Origin: Prolixibacteraceae bacterium
Lineage (GTDB): Bacteria; Bacteroidota; Bacteroidia; Bacteroidales; Prolixibacteraceae
Assembly (NCBI GenBank): GCA_019720755.1
Contig: CP081303.1
Coordinates: 1,178,001-1,242,000 of the forward strand
DNA: 64,000 nt
Reading direction: 5' to 3'
Shown piece after piece: positions 26,162-35,200 of the stretch. Within the stretch, counting starts at the first letter, position 1. Each line of letters begins with the position of its first letter. The notes below the pieces were generated by a model. The model did no database searches. It was given only the letters and a program-made list of their open reading frames with translations, and was not told the origin of the DNA. The position numbers were made by a program, and so were the translations under genes.

Positions 26162-26665
26162 TTAACGTGCTTTTGTAGCCTCTTCAAACCCTTGTTTATA
26201 TGCAGCTACAAATTCATCATAATTTGAAGTTACATTATAAATAATATATAGAAGCGATATCAACATTCCAACAATAATTATTGTTTTAGCCAATTTAGAG
26301 TATTTGTTTGCTTTTTCATAATCTCCACGATTGTACAATGATTCAATGCTTGAAGCATAAACAATCGCCACAATCGCCAAAGGCTGACAACAACATATGG
26401 TGACTAGGATAGACTCCACCAAGAATGTCTTTGGTTTGCGAGGGACTTCTCTCTTCTGTGTCTCATCGCTCTTTGCCTCTTTGGGCATCTGGGGTGGAAG
26501 CTCTTGAAGCAGTTCCTGAAGCTCAGGTAGCTCTCTTGCAAGTGTCCAATCATCTAATTCGCTATGGTGAACTAGTGTGTCGTGAGATAATCCACTCGCT
26601 ATAAGTTGGTCATACGCTATAGGACCTACTTTTTCTCCGTCGATGATGATAAAGTATGTATTCAT
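26162..26665 (-). CDS. GYF_2-CD225 (dispanin) membrane protein, copy 1
   Basis: 167 residues. An N-terminal GYF_2/DUF4339 domain (MNTYFIIIDGEKVGPIAYDQL, LVHHSELDDWTLA, residues 1-55) is joined by a Pro/Lys linker to a CD225/dispanin-like membrane domain (about 92-160): VESILVTICCCQPLAIVAIVYASSIESLY, then GDYEKANKYSKLAK. The Cys-Cys-Cys-Gln-Pro segment is the CD225 hallmark. GYF_2 domains are protein-protein interaction modules, so it may recruit partners to the inner membrane. Copy 1 of three tandem paralogues. Confidence 0.9.
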   Translation of the reverse strand: MNTYFIIIDGEKVGPIAYDQLIASGLSHDTLVHHSELDDWTLARELPELQELLQELPPQMPKEAKSDETQKREVPRKPKTFLVESILVTICCCQPLAIVAIVYASSIESLYNRGDYEKANKYSKLAKTIIIVGMLISLLYIIYNVTSNYDEFVAAYKQGFEEATKAR

Positions 26666-26761
26666 TCTTTCTGCTTTATGGTTTAAATTATCAATTTTTT
26701 AGATAAATAATTATTGTATTTTAAGTTACAGCTATATGTATAATAAAGGGATGAAATTCCA

Positions 26762-27250
26762 TTATAGATGTTTCACAATTTCAGTAAAAAATCCAAGCAT
26801 AAAATTTAGAATTATAAGAATAACTCCTATACAGATAGAGACGATAAACCATGTTTTAGCATGTTGGGATGCTTGTTCTGCTCTTTCATATTCCCCCTTG
26901 TAATACAGTGAGTCAATTTTGCTAGAGTACACGATGCTGACAATTCCAGTAATCATACAGCAACATATCGTAGATAGAATCGCTTCAACAAGCCATGTCT
27001 TTGGCTTGGGTGGTTTATTTTCAATGTCTATATTTTTAGATCTATCCGATGACTTCTGGGTTGTTGATGAGAATGGTGGAGGCAAATCTCCTAGTAATGA
27101 TTGAAGCTCAGGAACTTCGTTTGCTAGAGTCCAATTGCTTAATCCTTTATGATAAACTAAAGTGTCGGATTGAAGTCCATTTTTCACTAGTTCTTCTAGT
27201 TGTAATGGGCCTTTTTTTTCTCCATTAACGATAATAAAATACGATTTCAT
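26762..27250 (-). CDS. GYF_2-CD225 (dispanin) membrane protein, copy 2
   Basis: 162 residues with the same layout. GYF_2 starts MKSYFIIVNGEKKGPLQLEEL, followed by TLVYHKGLSNWTLA; the linker is shorter; the CD225 part reads VEAILSTICCCMITGIVSIVYSSKIDSLYYKGEYERAEQ. In this copy the proline after the Cys-triplet is replaced by MITG. The upstream neighbour is copy 3, 39 nt away. The 96-nt gap to copy 1 could hold a promoter, but I saw none. Confidence 0.9.
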   Translation of the reverse strand: MKSYFIIVNGEKKGPLQLEELVKNGLQSDTLVYHKGLSNWTLANEVPELQSLLGDLPPPFSSTTQKSSDRSKNIDIENKPPKPKTWLVEAILSTICCCMITGIVSIVYSSKIDSLYYKGEYERAEQASQHAKTWFIVSICIGVILIILNFMLGFFTEIVKHL

Positions 27251-27289
27251 GATAAGTTATTATATAGTGGTCGATTGAAGTATTAATAT

Positions 27290-27766
27290 TTATAACTCAC
27301 CTTGTAATGCCAATAAAAAAACGCTAAAAAACCCGCATGCAAATATTGCGATGAGTATAACAAGAGGAATAAACGATATTAAGAATAATATCTTCGCATT
27401 TTGGGATGCTTTGGCTGCTTCATCGTAACGTTTGTGGTAGTAGTAGTTCTCTACTTTATTTGAAAAAACAATGCCGATTATACCTAAAGGAAGACATAAA
27501 AAGATGGTGGATATTATCGATTCAATCAACCAAGTTTTAGGCATAGGTGGTGGCAATTTCTCTTCCTTAGAAGGAGATGTTTTAGGCATTTCTGGTGGTA
27601 ATTCTGAAATGAGTTCTTTAAGCAAATCTACTTCATCTGCTCTTGTCCAATCAGACATGTCTGTACAAAAAACTAAAGTGTCTCTTTTTATCTCTTGCGA
27701 CATAAGTTCGTCGATGGTAAAAGGTCCTTGTCTTTCCCCTTGTTTCAAAATAAAGAATTTCTTCAT
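27290..27766 (-). CDS. GYF_2-CD225 (dispanin) membrane protein, copy 3
   Basis: 158 residues. GYF_2 starts MKKFFILKQGERQGPFTIDEL, followed by DTLVFCTDMSDWTRA; then a proline-rich linker (PPPMPKTWL) and CD225 (IESIISTIFLCLPLGIIGIVFSNKVENYYYHKRYDEAAKASQNAK). The Cys triplet is reduced to FLCLPLG. It is the first gene of the set on the minus strand. The next gene upstream in the same direction is the PL6 lyase, over 500 nt away. Confidence 0.9.
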   Translation of the reverse strand: MKKFFILKQGERQGPFTIDELMSQEIKRDTLVFCTDMSDWTRADEVDLLKELISELPPEMPKTSPSKEEKLPPPMPKTWLIESIISTIFLCLPLGIIGIVFSNKVENYYYHKRYDEAAKASQNAKILFLISFIPLVILIAIFACGFFSVFLLALQGEL

Positions 27767-28275
27767 ATTCTTTTTTTTTGTTAAAATTAATAAAAAAACA
27801 TGAAAGGTATATGGTGTGCTATTGATTTATGTTTATACGCAATTATCTTCTTCGAATTATTTTTTTTAGAGGAAGAGCTCTTTCATGAATTACTTCGTGG
27901 TTTTTTATAATAAGTAGTGTTAACTAGTTAATTCAATAAGAGTAAAGCAGTCTATTGTTTTGGGAGTGATTCCCCTGATGAATAGGGTTCTGATACAAAC
28001 CATTTCACGAATCTTCTTTCAAACAGTACAAATAAGATGTCTAGGTTCAAATTCAAATAAAGATTGTTCTCTCGGTAAATATAAAAAAAGGGATATCCTG
28101 TTTAGGATATCCCTTGATCATATTATTTCATTCCAATCTTCGATACTCCTTTGTCTTGCATAAAGCTTTCATGAACTTTATGTCGAAGTCTTAGAAAAAA
28201 ATGACAATCTAAAGAATAAGATTCTTGTGAAAGATCTTTAACTATAGATAATTTTCATACTAAAGAGAATCTTTT
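27767..28275. other. Intergenic stretch holding the lyase terminator
   Basis: About 500 nt without a convincing gene. It contains the hairpin at 28083-28115; a 67-residue frame at 27960-28163 crosses that hairpin and is not believed to be coding. Confidence 0.5.
28083..28115 (-). terminator. Strong hairpin terminator downstream of the PL6 gene
   Basis: AAGGGATATCCT (28088-28099) and AGGATATCCCTT (28104-28115) form a perfect 12-bp stem with GTTT loop. On the minus strand the second arm ends in seven T's. It is about 160 nt beyond the stop of the gene at 28276. Confidence 0.85.
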
Positions 28276-29832
28276 TTAGAACCAAGTAGCACCTGTCTCA
28301 AGTTTCGTTAATGGTTTTCCAACCACCCCTTGAGAAGCGAGTACAGAAAGATCTAAATGAATCCCTTTGATGCTCTTATAAACCAAAGGAGCTGGAGTAT
28401 AACCTGAAGGTGCCACATATATTCCTCGTGTAGCATCATACGTTGGAGTCTCTGTTTTAGACACAGACATTCCTGTCCTTGGAGTTACCCCTAAAGCAGC
28501 CGTTCCATAAAGTAGATCTCCATGAAATGACCCAAATGAACTAGAAGGAGTATCTGTATGGAAGAAACTATAAGTTTTACTATTGTGATAGAATATATTC
28601 CCTGAGAACGACAGGTTATATGGGTCTCTATACTTCAGTGAATTCTTTATGCACCATGGCTGACGACGCGACTTGAACGCTTGTAGATCCACAGCATAAC
28701 CACCATTGTTAACAAAGAAGTTATTTGCAATCGTTAAACTATATGCCAAAGCATGAGTGGAAGCTTTCGCTCCTGAGTTCAGGTAAAGTGCCGCATTTCC
28801 TCTTGATGCCAATGTCTTATTCAAATCGAAATAGTTTCCAGCAATAAGATGACCACTGCCCCAAATAAAGGCACCACCAGCTTCTACCGTACTGCTACCG
28901 GTAAAGAAATTTTGTAAAAGAACTTGGTTGTCTCCATGACGAAGATTCATGGTTCCATCACAATCTTCAAAAGTATTCGCATAGTATACATTCTCTTTTG
29001 ATTTGCTCGTGATAATTTCAGGCTCGGAGTTTTGACGTACAAACAGGTTAGAATCCACCAGGCATCTACCAAAATCTTTTCTCCAAAAACCAATACGAAT
29101 ACCGCCACCAGCATTCCCTTTTTTCTTATATGGGTTTTCAAAATAACAGTGATCTACTCTATGATACATTGCAGGTCCTGATGGTCCGGTCTTAGTCGTT
29201 TTGAATGTATTATTTAAATTTATTACTTGATCTCTTGATGTTTTGTTTAGAAAAGAACAGTGATCAATACGGCAATATTGTGGTACGTCTCCTGCTGTTG
29301 TTAAAGAAGTGGTAAGATATGCTGACTTTACATCATTAATCGCATCCATAACACACTCTGTAACTCTGTTATAGCTACCATAAATAGCAATCAGACCAGG
29401 ACCTTTCACCTTCCATTTAGTTCCTGTTCTATTTACGTTCTTAAAGTAGAACCCTTTCAATACAATGTGCTCCCCACGAAGCTCTACAGAACAATCTCCT
29501 GATATAATTGCCTGTCCAGGGACTTCAGATTCTATAATGATTGGTTTATCGATCAAACCAGAAGCTGTTACTACCATTTTTAGATCCTTATAAACCCCTG
29601 GAGCGAACACTATTCGCTCATCATCAGTTGCTGCACTAATAGCAGCTACTGCCTCCGATACATTGCTTACAACGGTCTTCTTTGATAGAGACAGTCTATC
29701 CAAATCGGTCATAGGCAATGCCTTCGATACTGTGCTTATTGGGTACTTCCCTGATAAAGAGGGAGCCCAATTACTCTCACACCCGAACAATGCTAAAGCA
29801 AGCAATGTGATCAAACTTAATTTTCTATACAT
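28276..29832 (-). CDS. PL6-family polysaccharide lyase lipoprotein (alginate/chondroitin type)
   Basis: 518 residues. Lipobox LALFGC with Cys18. A right-handed beta-helix of the PL6 family follows, with the catalytic Lys277 in EIITSKS and Arg298 in MNLRHGD, matching chondroitinase B Lys250/Arg271. The calcium-binding acidic cluster N-S-E-P-E (268-272) precedes the Lys. The family cleaves alginate or dermatan/chondroitin by beta-elimination. Alginate seems likely but is not decided by the sequence. It is a solitary gene, without SusCD or other lyases nearby in this window. The lipidation suggests attachment to the outer membrane. Confidence 0.92.
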   Translation of the reverse strand: MYRKLSLITLLALALFGCESNWAPSLSGKYPISTVSKALPMTDLDRLSLSKKTVVSNVSEAVAAISAATDDERIVFAPGVYKDLKMVVTASGLIDKPIIIESEVPGQAIISGDCSVELRGEHIVLKGFYFKNVNRTGTKWKVKGPGLIAIYGSYNRVTECVMDAINDVKSAYLTTSLTTAGDVPQYCRIDHCSFLNKTSRDQVINLNNTFKTTKTGPSGPAMYHRVDHCYFENPYKKKGNAGGGIRIGFWRKDFGRCLVDSNLFVRQNSEPEIITSKSKENVYYANTFEDCDGTMNLRHGDNQVLLQNFFTGSSTVEAGGAFIWGSGHLIAGNYFDLNKTLASRGNAALYLNSGAKASTHALAYSLTIANNFFVNNGGYAVDLQAFKSRRQPWCIKNSLKYRDPYNLSFSGNIFYHNSKTYSFFHTDTPSSSFGSFHGDLLYGTAALGVTPRTGMSVSKTETPTYDATRGIYVAPSGYTPAPLVYKSIKGIHLDLSVLASQGVVGKPLTKLETGATWF

Positions 29833-29930
29833 AAGCTTTGTTACTAGTAATTGATTTTAATTCAGTGTCACAATAACTCATAGATCTATGAGAAGAAATT
29901 ATCTTCGTATAGCAACACATCACAACACCA

Positions 29931-29938
29931 CAAATCTA
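29931..29938 (-). promoter_or_regulatory. -7-like element for the PL6 gene
   Basis: On the minus strand it reads TAGATTTG (TAnnTTTG), about 100 nt upstream of the start codon. No ideal -33 element was found. Confidence 0.35.
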
Positions 29939-30576
29939 GAATAATAGGTGCGAAAGAATGGACTTCAATTCATATTTTGGTACAAGGTGATATTACCAAA
30001 AACACCTATTAAACGAATTGGATACGTTTCGAACTGTCCATGAAGTATGACATCTGAATCTATGATTGATTTTTCAGAAAGATATTTTATAGTAGCAACC
30101 ATAATTTATAAGATCCATACTGCTTGTTCATAAGTAGCGTTCTTCTTAAATAGAATATTATAAAACTGTAGTATATCAATGCTTTAGGTGGAGTATCTTT
30201 GTGTTTTAATATATATTAAAATATTAAAATTTATTGCAAATAGAAGAGGATGTGGAGAGTAGGGGGACATATGACGTGATAAAAGGATCTAAAGCAACTG
30301 TCGTCATGAAATAAATATATCCCAAAAATTATTCCCACTTTATGAATATTCTCAAGGGATACAAATTTGAAATATAAACCATCACAAGTATCGATATTGG
30401 TACTCTACAGCGGCCTCTAATAGCATTTTAAATATGTAATAGTGTCCATATTCACCAAGTCACTTGTTTATTTTAATGTCAACCAACATGGAAAGAGCTT
30501 CTCTTCTCACGATTCACTTTTTTTAGCCTAATAAGATCTTATTATAATTAAAAGTGATTAAAGAGACAATAAAGGA

Positions 30577-30607
30577 TTGTAATGTCTGAATTAAACTATT
30601 ACCTTCG
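30577..30607 (+). promoter_or_regulatory. Candidate promoter for the nitroreductase
   Basis: TTG (30577-30579), 20 nt, then TACCTTCG (30600-30607), one mismatch from TAnnTTTG. Confidence 0.4.
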
Positions 30608-30672
30608 TAAAAGAGAGAGAAATGATATATACTCCCCGACAAAAATGTTTTTTTAAATAAAACAGAACTTAT

Positions 30673-31302
30673 ATGAGCTTAATCGAAGATTTAGAGTGGA
30701 GATATGCCACCAAGTCATTTAATACGACAAAAAGTGTCTCAAAAGACGATCTAGATAAATTGATCCATGCTGTTCAATTGACCCCGACATCTCTAGGTCT
30801 TCAAACATTTCACCTTCATGTTATTGAGAGTCATGAGTTGAAACAAGAGCTATTTCTTGCAAGTTTTAATCAACAGCAGGTTGTCCAAGCTTCTCATGTT
30901 ATGGTGATAAGTTACTATCCTCAAGTGGTAGAAAAACAGGTGGATGAGATTATTGCGATAAAATCAAAGCTGGAGAATATTCCTGTATCTACCCTTGTGC
31001 CATTTAAGGAGTTTGTAATGGGATATATCAATCGTATGGAGCCACAAGATATGGATATATGGAGTGCTAAGCAAACATACATTGCTATGGGAGTATTGTT
31101 GTCTGCATGTGCCGAACTTCATATTGATGCTTGTCCAATGGAAGGGTTTGATAAAAATGCATACGATAACATTTTGAATCTAACAGAGAAAGGATTGAAG
31201 AGTTCTCTTGTAATACCTATCGGCTATCGCGATTCGGAAGATAAATATCAATTTATGAAGAAGGTGAGAAGAGATATTTCTGATCTTACTACCTTTCTTT
31301 AA
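30673..31302 (+). CDS. Nitroreductase-family NAD(P)H-dependent oxidoreductase
   Basis: 209 residues, the usual size for the family. The N-terminal FMN-binding motif is RYATKSFNTTKSVSKDDLD, then AVQLTPTSLGLQTFHLHVIE, where LTPTSLGLQ is the FMN phosphate contact. The C-terminal part has AKQTYIAMGVLLSACAELHIDACPMEGFDK and LVIPIGYRDSEDKY. It would reduce nitro compounds or quinones with FMN and NAD(P)H. It stands alone and ends before a bidirectional terminator. Confidence 0.93.
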   Translation: MSLIEDLEWRYATKSFNTTKSVSKDDLDKLIHAVQLTPTSLGLQTFHLHVIESHELKQELFLASFNQQQVVQASHVMVISYYPQVVEKQVDEIIAIKSKLENIPVSTLVPFKEFVMGYINRMEPQDMDIWSAKQTYIAMGVLLSACAELHIDACPMEGFDKNAYDNILNLTEKGLKSSLVIPIGYRDSEDKYQFMKKVRRDISDLTTFL

Positions 31303-31311
31303 TCTATATGT

Positions 31312-31347
31312 TTTTTTATGACTCCTTCAGGAGGGAGTCATAAAAAA
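31312..31347. terminator. Bidirectional terminator
   Basis: TTTTTTATGACTCC (31312-31325) and GGAGTCATAAAAAA (31334-31347) are exact inverted repeats with an 8-nt loop, giving a T-run in both directions between convergent genes. Confidence 0.85.
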
Positions 31348-31356
31348 GCAATCTTT

Positions 31357-32019
31357 TTACTTCTTTAGTGCCATTTCAATAGGGCAGGGGTTGGGAGCAT
31401 CCTTTCCTTCGCGATATATATTTAATACTTTCTCTCCCTCTTCGATCATCCTTTTTCGAAGTTTAGTTCTCTCTCCTTTTATTCGTGCAACAGGTGTATT
31501 GTCGTAGTTGGTCAAATGGTGACGTATCCATCCATTGATTGCACGTTGTGCTTTTTGACTGGTATTGAGGCTAGAAGATCTTGCTGCAGTTCCACTACCA
31601 ATAGGGGCCGTATGTTTTGTGATTGCCTCAGCTGCTCGTTCTTGTAATGCTGCATACCTTTTATGAAAGGAGAGTATTTTGATAATCTCTACCTTTAGCT
31701 CCCCACAAAAAAGACTATGTTGATGATCTCTTCTTTGTAATCTTTTCTCTTTTTGTAATGCATAATTGTTACTATTTCTTAATTGCAGCATCTTCTGTTG
31801 TGCCACTTCCACTATTTCTGAAGGAGCCCATAAACCTTGCGATATCCATCTTTTGCCTTTTTTCTTCTTCCACCGTATATATTGAGCTTGTTTGGTGACA
31901 TTCCGTGTAATGCCTGCATCTCCTGCAGGAAGGAATGTCCATCCGCTAGGAATCTCTATGATTCGGTTCTCAGAATCTATGTATTTCCCATCCGATTGTT
32001 TGGTTACCTCTATTTGCAT
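31357..32019 (-). CDS. DUF2293 domain protein
   Basis: 220 residues, basic. The N-terminal part (1-50, with IEIPSGWTFLPAGDAGITRNV) is a conserved leader of this family. The C-terminal DUF2293 region reads AITKHTAPIGSGTAARSSSL and INGWIRHHLTNYDNTPV. No catalytic motif is evident. The role is unknown. Nucleic-acid binding is plausible from charge only. Confidence 0.75.
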   Translation of the reverse strand: MQIEVTKQSDGKYIDSENRIIEIPSGWTFLPAGDAGITRNVTKQAQYIRWKKKKGKRWISQGLWAPSEIVEVAQQKMLQLRNSNNYALQKEKRLQRRDHQHSLFCGELKVEIIKILSFHKRYAALQERAAEAITKHTAPIGSGTAARSSSLNTSQKAQRAINGWIRHHLTNYDNTPVARIKGERTKLRKRMIEEGEKVLNIYREGKDAPNPCPIEMALKK

Positions 32020-32161
32020 GATCCATTATTTTCGCCCTCCAAAGGTAATAGATTTTATCATGTAATCGGATCTGTTGTCCCTCTTCAAAGGATCTTTGTT
32101 TATGAAGTGATACCTTGTTTCTTTATCATTTAGATAGATTATCCTAGTTGGAGGTCATACT

Positions 32162-32191
32162 AAAAAAGGGCCTCCCTTTCGGGAAGCCCTT
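32162..32191 (-). terminator. Terminator of the first C25 protease gene
   Basis: AAGGGC-C-TCCC (32166-32176) and GGGA-A-GCCCTT (32181-32191) with a TTTC loop; the minus strand ends in a run of T's. Confidence 0.8.
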
Positions 32192-32217
32192 GATAACACA
32201 GTAATATAATATTACGA

Positions 32218-35200
32218 TTACTTCACAATCAGTTTCTGTACCGAAGTTGTAGAAGCTCTCTGAATCTTCACATAGTAAATTCCAGAAGCTACATTTACTT
32301 CAAAACGTTTTTGTTGTGCATTCATAGATTTACTCCAAACGATGGATCCCATATTATTGATCAGTGTAATATGAGCAGCCTCATTTGAATCTGAACCTAA
32401 TGTTACAATGAAATGGTCTGTACAAGGATTAGGATATACTTTATCTACTTTGATAGAGATATTTTCATCCACTCCAGTACCATCTGCTTTCACGATTAAG
32501 TGATGGTAAACAGTCACCTCTTCTTTGCCATCTTTCACGGTAAGTACCACAGTTGCTTTGGTGTCTTCTGTAACTACAGGAAGTGTCACTTCAGCTTTTA
32601 CTTTGTCAGCATCTTTAATATCCGCTTTCACACCAACCACTTTCCATGCGTAAGTCAATACATCTTTTGTATCTTCATCCGAAGATTCGGTTGCATCCAA
32701 CGTAATTACAGACCCGCCTTTCACTTCTTGAGCAATATCTTGCATGATGGCCATTGGTATATCGTTTTGATCATCTACAAGTACATTAAATGTTTTTGTA
32801 TTACTCAAACCTTTTGCATCAGTAGCTACTATATCCACATCGTAAGAGGCAGTCTTCTCAAAGTTCAATGATTTGTTTGCAACTAAATAAGTTCCTTCCA
32901 TTGCAAATTCAGAAGGCGAATCTTTGGCTAGAGCCAGTGTGAAATCATCTCTCTCTGGGTCAATCGCTGCAATATCTTGAATTACAAATTGTCCCTTTAA
33001 GTTCTCTTTCACATGTTGCTCAGTAACATCCGTCAAGAATCTAGGAGCTTCGTTCTTATCTTCGATGGTGAATATGATATCGAATGTCTCAGAATCAGTG
33101 ACTCCTTCTTCTACTACTTTAAGAGTTACGACAACATTTGGATTGGCTTCATAGTAGAAACCTACTGGTGAATCTACTACTAAGTTGTTCTCACTTATTG
33201 TAAATAGTTTGTCGTTAATTCCATCGATATTTTCAATAGTGACAGTATACTTACCATTGGTTTCATCATCATCTACAATGCTAAATGGAAGTTTTGTTCC
33301 TACCTTGATATTGTCATCGATCTTATAGTTGTCGAAAGTAATCTCCTTAGGAAGCTCTTTGACGTCATTTACTGTAATCTCTACAGGAACTTCTATCTGT
33401 ACATCTTGTACATCTTTAAAGATCACTATCGGATTGAATGTCGCCTTCTCTTCAAAGTTCGGAGCCTCTTTGAAAGAGATGAAGAACTTATTGTCTATAG
33501 TCTCAATATTGAAGAAGTCGTTATCAGCCACTTCTGGTTTAAAACTACATGTAAGGACATCTCCGTGAACACAATCTTCGTCGCTAACGATGATCTCGAT
33601 CTCATTGAAGTGATTCTCATCTAGATTATTTCCAGTAACTTCTTTGAAAACTGGTGCGTCATCTACATCTTTCACATTGATAATGTATTCATGGTCATCC
33701 ATCTTATCACTATCAAAAGCAACTTTCACTACCAATCTGTCAGCAGTCTCATAGTTTAATGTTGATTTAGCATACAGCTTATTGCCTTCGATAACGAATT
33801 GATCATTGTTTGCAATCCCTTCGATAAGCGAAGCTATTACAGAACTAGTAGATTTCACAAAGTCATCGTTTCCAAGTGCCTTAAATTCGCCAACTAAAGT
33901 GTGAGCTTCTTTATTCTCTTCAATTTCACAGTTTGAAAGAGTCATCTCATCCACAATAGCATCGCTAGTATCTAAATTGTCTGTCGCAGGAGATCCCAAC
34001 AGTTTATCTGTTGCTGTATAACGAACAAGAAGTGTATTTTTACCGTTTAGATAAACCTCTTGGTTCGAAGCACAAGCAATCCACTTCTCATCGTTCAATT
34101 TGAACTCCATCTCTTCCGTTGCACCCACAATGTGAGCAGGTATACCTGAAACATTATCCACACTTACAGAAGGAGCTTCTCTTTGAGTTAGAAGTGCAAA
34201 AGATGTAACCTCTGTAGTTAATGTCTTTTTGCAATCTGCTTCAGCTATCTTCCATACACTGTTTTTCTCGCTCCATAATAACTTATCATTGTCTATACCT
34301 TCTGTTTTAATTGTATGAACAACATTTTTGTTTGCGATATTCTCATCAATGGAAACATCGATAACTCCTTGAGAATAGTCGACATCCGGTTTATGGAATA
34401 CATAGTGAACAGCTCCTTTTTCTTTGTTATCAGCAGTGATTTTAAGATGAGACTTAAAATGAACAGCTCCTCTAGATACATTAAGATCTGCTGTTTTAGT
34501 ACTTGATTTAAGCATCATGTTGATACCACAATCACCAGTGATTGATAATGTTGGTGCTGGAGAGTGCATGTCCCCTATAAGAACAGGAATCGTAATATTG
34601 GTATTGTTTACTTCAATATTTTTCAACCTGCGTAGGTCATATGCTTTCATTGGTTTATTTATGATCAGTTTTTTCGGACCAACACCTTCTACACCACCTA
34701 GATCAGATTCCACATCCAATATTGCATCTTTAGCCATTAATTGGAACTGAACAGATGCTTTTGGATGACTTAAGATTCCATCTCCATCGATGTGACCTGT
34801 TAGTGCCAAAGAGGTTACATCAAAATCTAATGTAGCCAATTTACCGATAGTAAGGTTTGTAAGATTCATCGCATTAACAACCTCTTCTCCTTTTTTAGTC
34901 AAGATTTTACCAGCGATCATATCACATTTCTCTAAAACATTGATCGTCTTCTGAATCTTGTCTGCACTATGGATCAGATATACTTTTTGTCCTGGAGCGT
35001 CAATAGTCAATTTCGCAACAGTCAAAGTATTGATTTTGGTTGCAAAAGTAGTCAAATAGTGAGAAGAATATCCATCAATCACTTTTAACGTACCTTTAAA
35101 ACCTCCATCCCAGCTGTAATCATTCCATGCAATATTACCACCAACAGCTAGAGTGAATTCAGCGCCTGCTGAGGCTTTGAATCCTTCTGCTTTACATAAG

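Larger units (their letters stand above)
29833..30672. other. Intergenic stretch between divergent genes
   Basis: About 840 nt with no gene seen. The candidate promoters of the PL6 lyase (minus) and nitroreductase (plus) lie inside it. Confidence 0.5.

Noticed and set aside
27960-28163. 67-residue reading frame on the plus strand
   Set aside because: Runs through the perfect hairpin terminator of the PL6 lyase and is opposite to that transcript's 3' end.
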